Shown one piece after another: positions 62,733 through 64,000 of a stretch of DNA of 64,000 bases. The notes beneath the pieces were generated by a model. It had not been told where the DNA came from. It searched no databases and saw only the letters and a program-made list of their open reading frames with translations. A program made the position numbers and the translations under genes. The first letter of the stretch is position 1; each line of letters opens with the position of its first letter. The stretch comes from JBKHYJ01 sp046565505 (GTDB taxonomy: Bacteria > Acidobacteriota > Blastocatellia > UBA7656). Location: the NCBI GenBank assembly GCA_046565505.1, contig JBKHYJ010000015.1, forward strand, positions 142,091 to 206,090, in the 5' to 3' direction.

Positions 62733-63659
62733 ATGAATCAGGATAGATTAAGACGCCTTGATCCGAAGGCCGCTACAAACATAATTGCAGAACGCCAAAG
62801 CTTATACCGGCGCTTCTTGCACAGCCCTTACGCGCCCCTCATTACACATACGAGCTTGTTAGCTCTCATCTCATCTGAATTCGCCTTGATCCTCTGGTCT
62901 CCGCTCTGGGCGGCGATTCTCCCATGCCTGCTGATCCACCATAGGATTGGGATTATGTTGCACGAGTACATGCATGGCATCCCCTTCCGCCGCTATAAGC
63001 ATAACCTTTTAATGTTCAGCACCGTCAACGGCCTTTTAATAACGTTTGGGCTTCTTGAGGTATTTCGCGGCAATCATCTAGCACACCACCGGTGGCTAAA
63101 CACTGAGAAGGACCCAGGCTTTTGGAATAGGGAGGGTGCGGAAACTGAGCGCCCGGCCCTACCTTTATCCCTGCTGGCAGGCCAGTTACTCCGTGGCGAT
63201 CATGGCCCGTTCCTATATATTAAGTTATTGTATGAGTCTGTTACGGGCAATCATCCTTATGTAAGACCTAATCGTGTCTTGATCGAATCGGCGATGTCGC
63301 TGTTTTGGATTGGGTTTTGGGTGCTGGTAGGCTTGCCACGGGTGCCGCTCATGCTGGCGGCGCTTCATGTCGGTATCGTACCGCCGACCGCATTTCGCGG
63401 GGCTATCGAGCACACGAGCTACCGCGGTGATACAAACTTTGCTAACGAATACAGAGTTAAAATCTCGCTCTTTAAAATGAACCGCCACATTCATCATCAT
63501 CTCGACCCTAAGTGCCCCTGGTACTTACTTGAGTTTTGCACGCCGGAGCCCCTGCCCTCGATCAACTACTGGAAGCACTGGTATCGCACATTCATAAGGC
63601 GAGATTATGTATTTATGCAGCCGATGAATAAGAGCTTGAATAAAGCCAGTGAATATTAG
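62733..63659 (+). CDS. Membrane fatty acid desaturase-like protein
   Basis: The ATG at 62733 follows GGGGAGAAG, giving 308 aa. Three His boxes of the di-iron membrane desaturase/hydroxylase family are present: HEYMH, HLAHH and HIHHH, with membrane helices between (SLLALISSEFALILWSPLW, LFWIGFWVLVGLPRVPLML). It would introduce a double bond or hydroxyl into a lipid or carotenoid. It lies just past the second attC-like repeat, with somewhat lower GC than the core genes. Confidence 0.88.
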   Translation: MNQDRLRRLDPKAATNIIAERQSLYRRFLHSPYAPLITHTSLLALISSEFALILWSPLWAAILPCLLIHHRIGIMLHEYMHGIPFRRYKHNLLMFSTVNGLLITFGLLEVFRGNHLAHHRWLNTEKDPGFWNREGAETERPALPLSLLAGQLLRGDHGPFLYIKLLYESVTGNHPYVRPNRVLIESAMSLFWIGFWVLVGLPRVPLMLAALHVGIVPPTAFRGAIEHTSYRGDTNFANEYRVKISLFKMNRHIHHHLDPKCPWYLLEFCTPEPLPSINYWKHWYRTFIRRDYVFMQPMNKSLNKASEY

Positions 63660-64000
63660 CGGTCACAGCATGAGCCATAGATGGCATCTGGTTAGTTCAA
63701 GTATGTTACGAGGGCGGCGGAGAGATGCGGCGAAGTCAGTTGCTATACGGTCGTAGCGCCGCCCCACCTTTGGTGAGAATACCGCAAGTTTAAAATCGCA
63801 GGCACAGGCGGCGAAGGAGATTCCCCCAGAGTTTATTGCTTGCTTCAAACCTCGCCTGACGGATATATGAAAGAGGCCCGTGTAGTAAACTTGGGGGTGA
63901 GTCAGATTAGCGGGAGGAGGACTCAGCATAAGATCACTAAGACATTGCGACGGGCTTACTTGCCGGGAGTTGCGGCGAGCCTCTGGAGCACCCCCAGGCT
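63660..64000. other. Window end, possible transposase remnant
   Basis: No intact gene. A minus-strand frame (63929-63663, 88 codons) ends with VGRRYDRIATDFAA and TRCHLWLML, which recalls the C-terminal end of IS5-type transposases, but it has no start site and no other motif. Confidence in that reading is low. Confidence 0.3.

Noticed and set aside
63854..63910. A third attC-like site beginning GCCTGAC
   Set aside because: GCCTGAC matches the complement of GTCAGGC at the end of copy 2, but the conserved core and the paired arms are missing, so chance is more likely.

Overview
The window is GC-rich, gene-dense chromosomal DNA from a free-living Gram-negative bacterium. The best guess is an Acidobacteriota, possibly Blastocatellia-like. 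The evidence is an Oar-type TonB-dependent receptor with an N-terminal carboxypeptidase-regulatory-like domain, many secreted PQQ-like beta-propellers, an alternative complex III-type operon, and secreted GMC, 3-keto-disaccharide-hydrolase-like (DUF1080) and Tat-exported Gfo/Idh sugar enzymes. No rRNA or tRNA gene was seen. Assignment is from family content only.

Layout. (1) 1-12.9 kb: seven secreted or membrane-anchored PQQ-like beta-propeller proteins in two divergent runs, with an iron-type alcohol dehydrogenase and an ankyrin protein. (2) 13-16.2 kb: Oar-like outer-membrane receptor. (3) 16.5-19.6 kb: helper genes for non-ribosomal peptide synthesis (MbtH, Sfp-type phosphopantetheinyl transferase, S51-like peptidase, type II thioesterase) with no synthetase in view. 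(4) 19.8-32.4 kb: HtpG, two alpha/beta hydrolases, small unknown proteins behind paired terminators, an SDR / quinone-reductase-like / enoyl-CoA-hydratase operon, a saccharopine-dehydrogenase-like protein and a Tat-exported amidase. (5) 32.4-33.4 kb: a gene-poor stretch. (6) 33.4-41.3 kb: an electron-transfer block with ActA, split ActB, ActC, ActD and ActE of alternative complex III, then an outer-membrane barrel fused to an N-terminal mono-haem domain, laid out like Cyc2 iron oxidases. (7) 41.5-44 kb: an orphan SbnB-like enzyme, DinB and DUF4126 proteins. (8) 44-59.6 kb: sugar-oxidation genes: a xylulokinase-like kinase, two GMC oxidoreductases each followed by a member of an unrecognised protein family, a gluconate-dehydrogenase-subunit-3-like protein, ThuA-like protein, two Gfo/Idh dehydrogenases, a TIM-barrel isomerase, DUF1080 and a small haem protein. 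A 429-bp unit with 28-bp inverted ends carrying a four-helix-bundle gene sits between two of them. (9) 59.9-64 kb: HisS, a 21-bp tandem array, and a nucleotidyltransferase gene bracketed by two 90-bp hairpin-forming direct repeats that look like integron attC sites, then a fatty acid desaturase.

How the parts may work together (inference): GMC flavoproteins, their small subunits and the small haem protein would oxidise sugars or glycosides in the periplasm. DUF1080, Gfo/Idh and isomerase enzymes would process 3-keto products, and electrons would enter a quinone/cytochrome chain that includes alternative complex III. The most unusual items are the attC-like cassette, the cytochrome-porin fusion beside alternative complex III, the four-helix-bundle inverted-repeat unit, the duplicated GMC-linked unknown family, the 21-bp array, and a ten-cysteine exported peptide next to a membrane thioredoxin.
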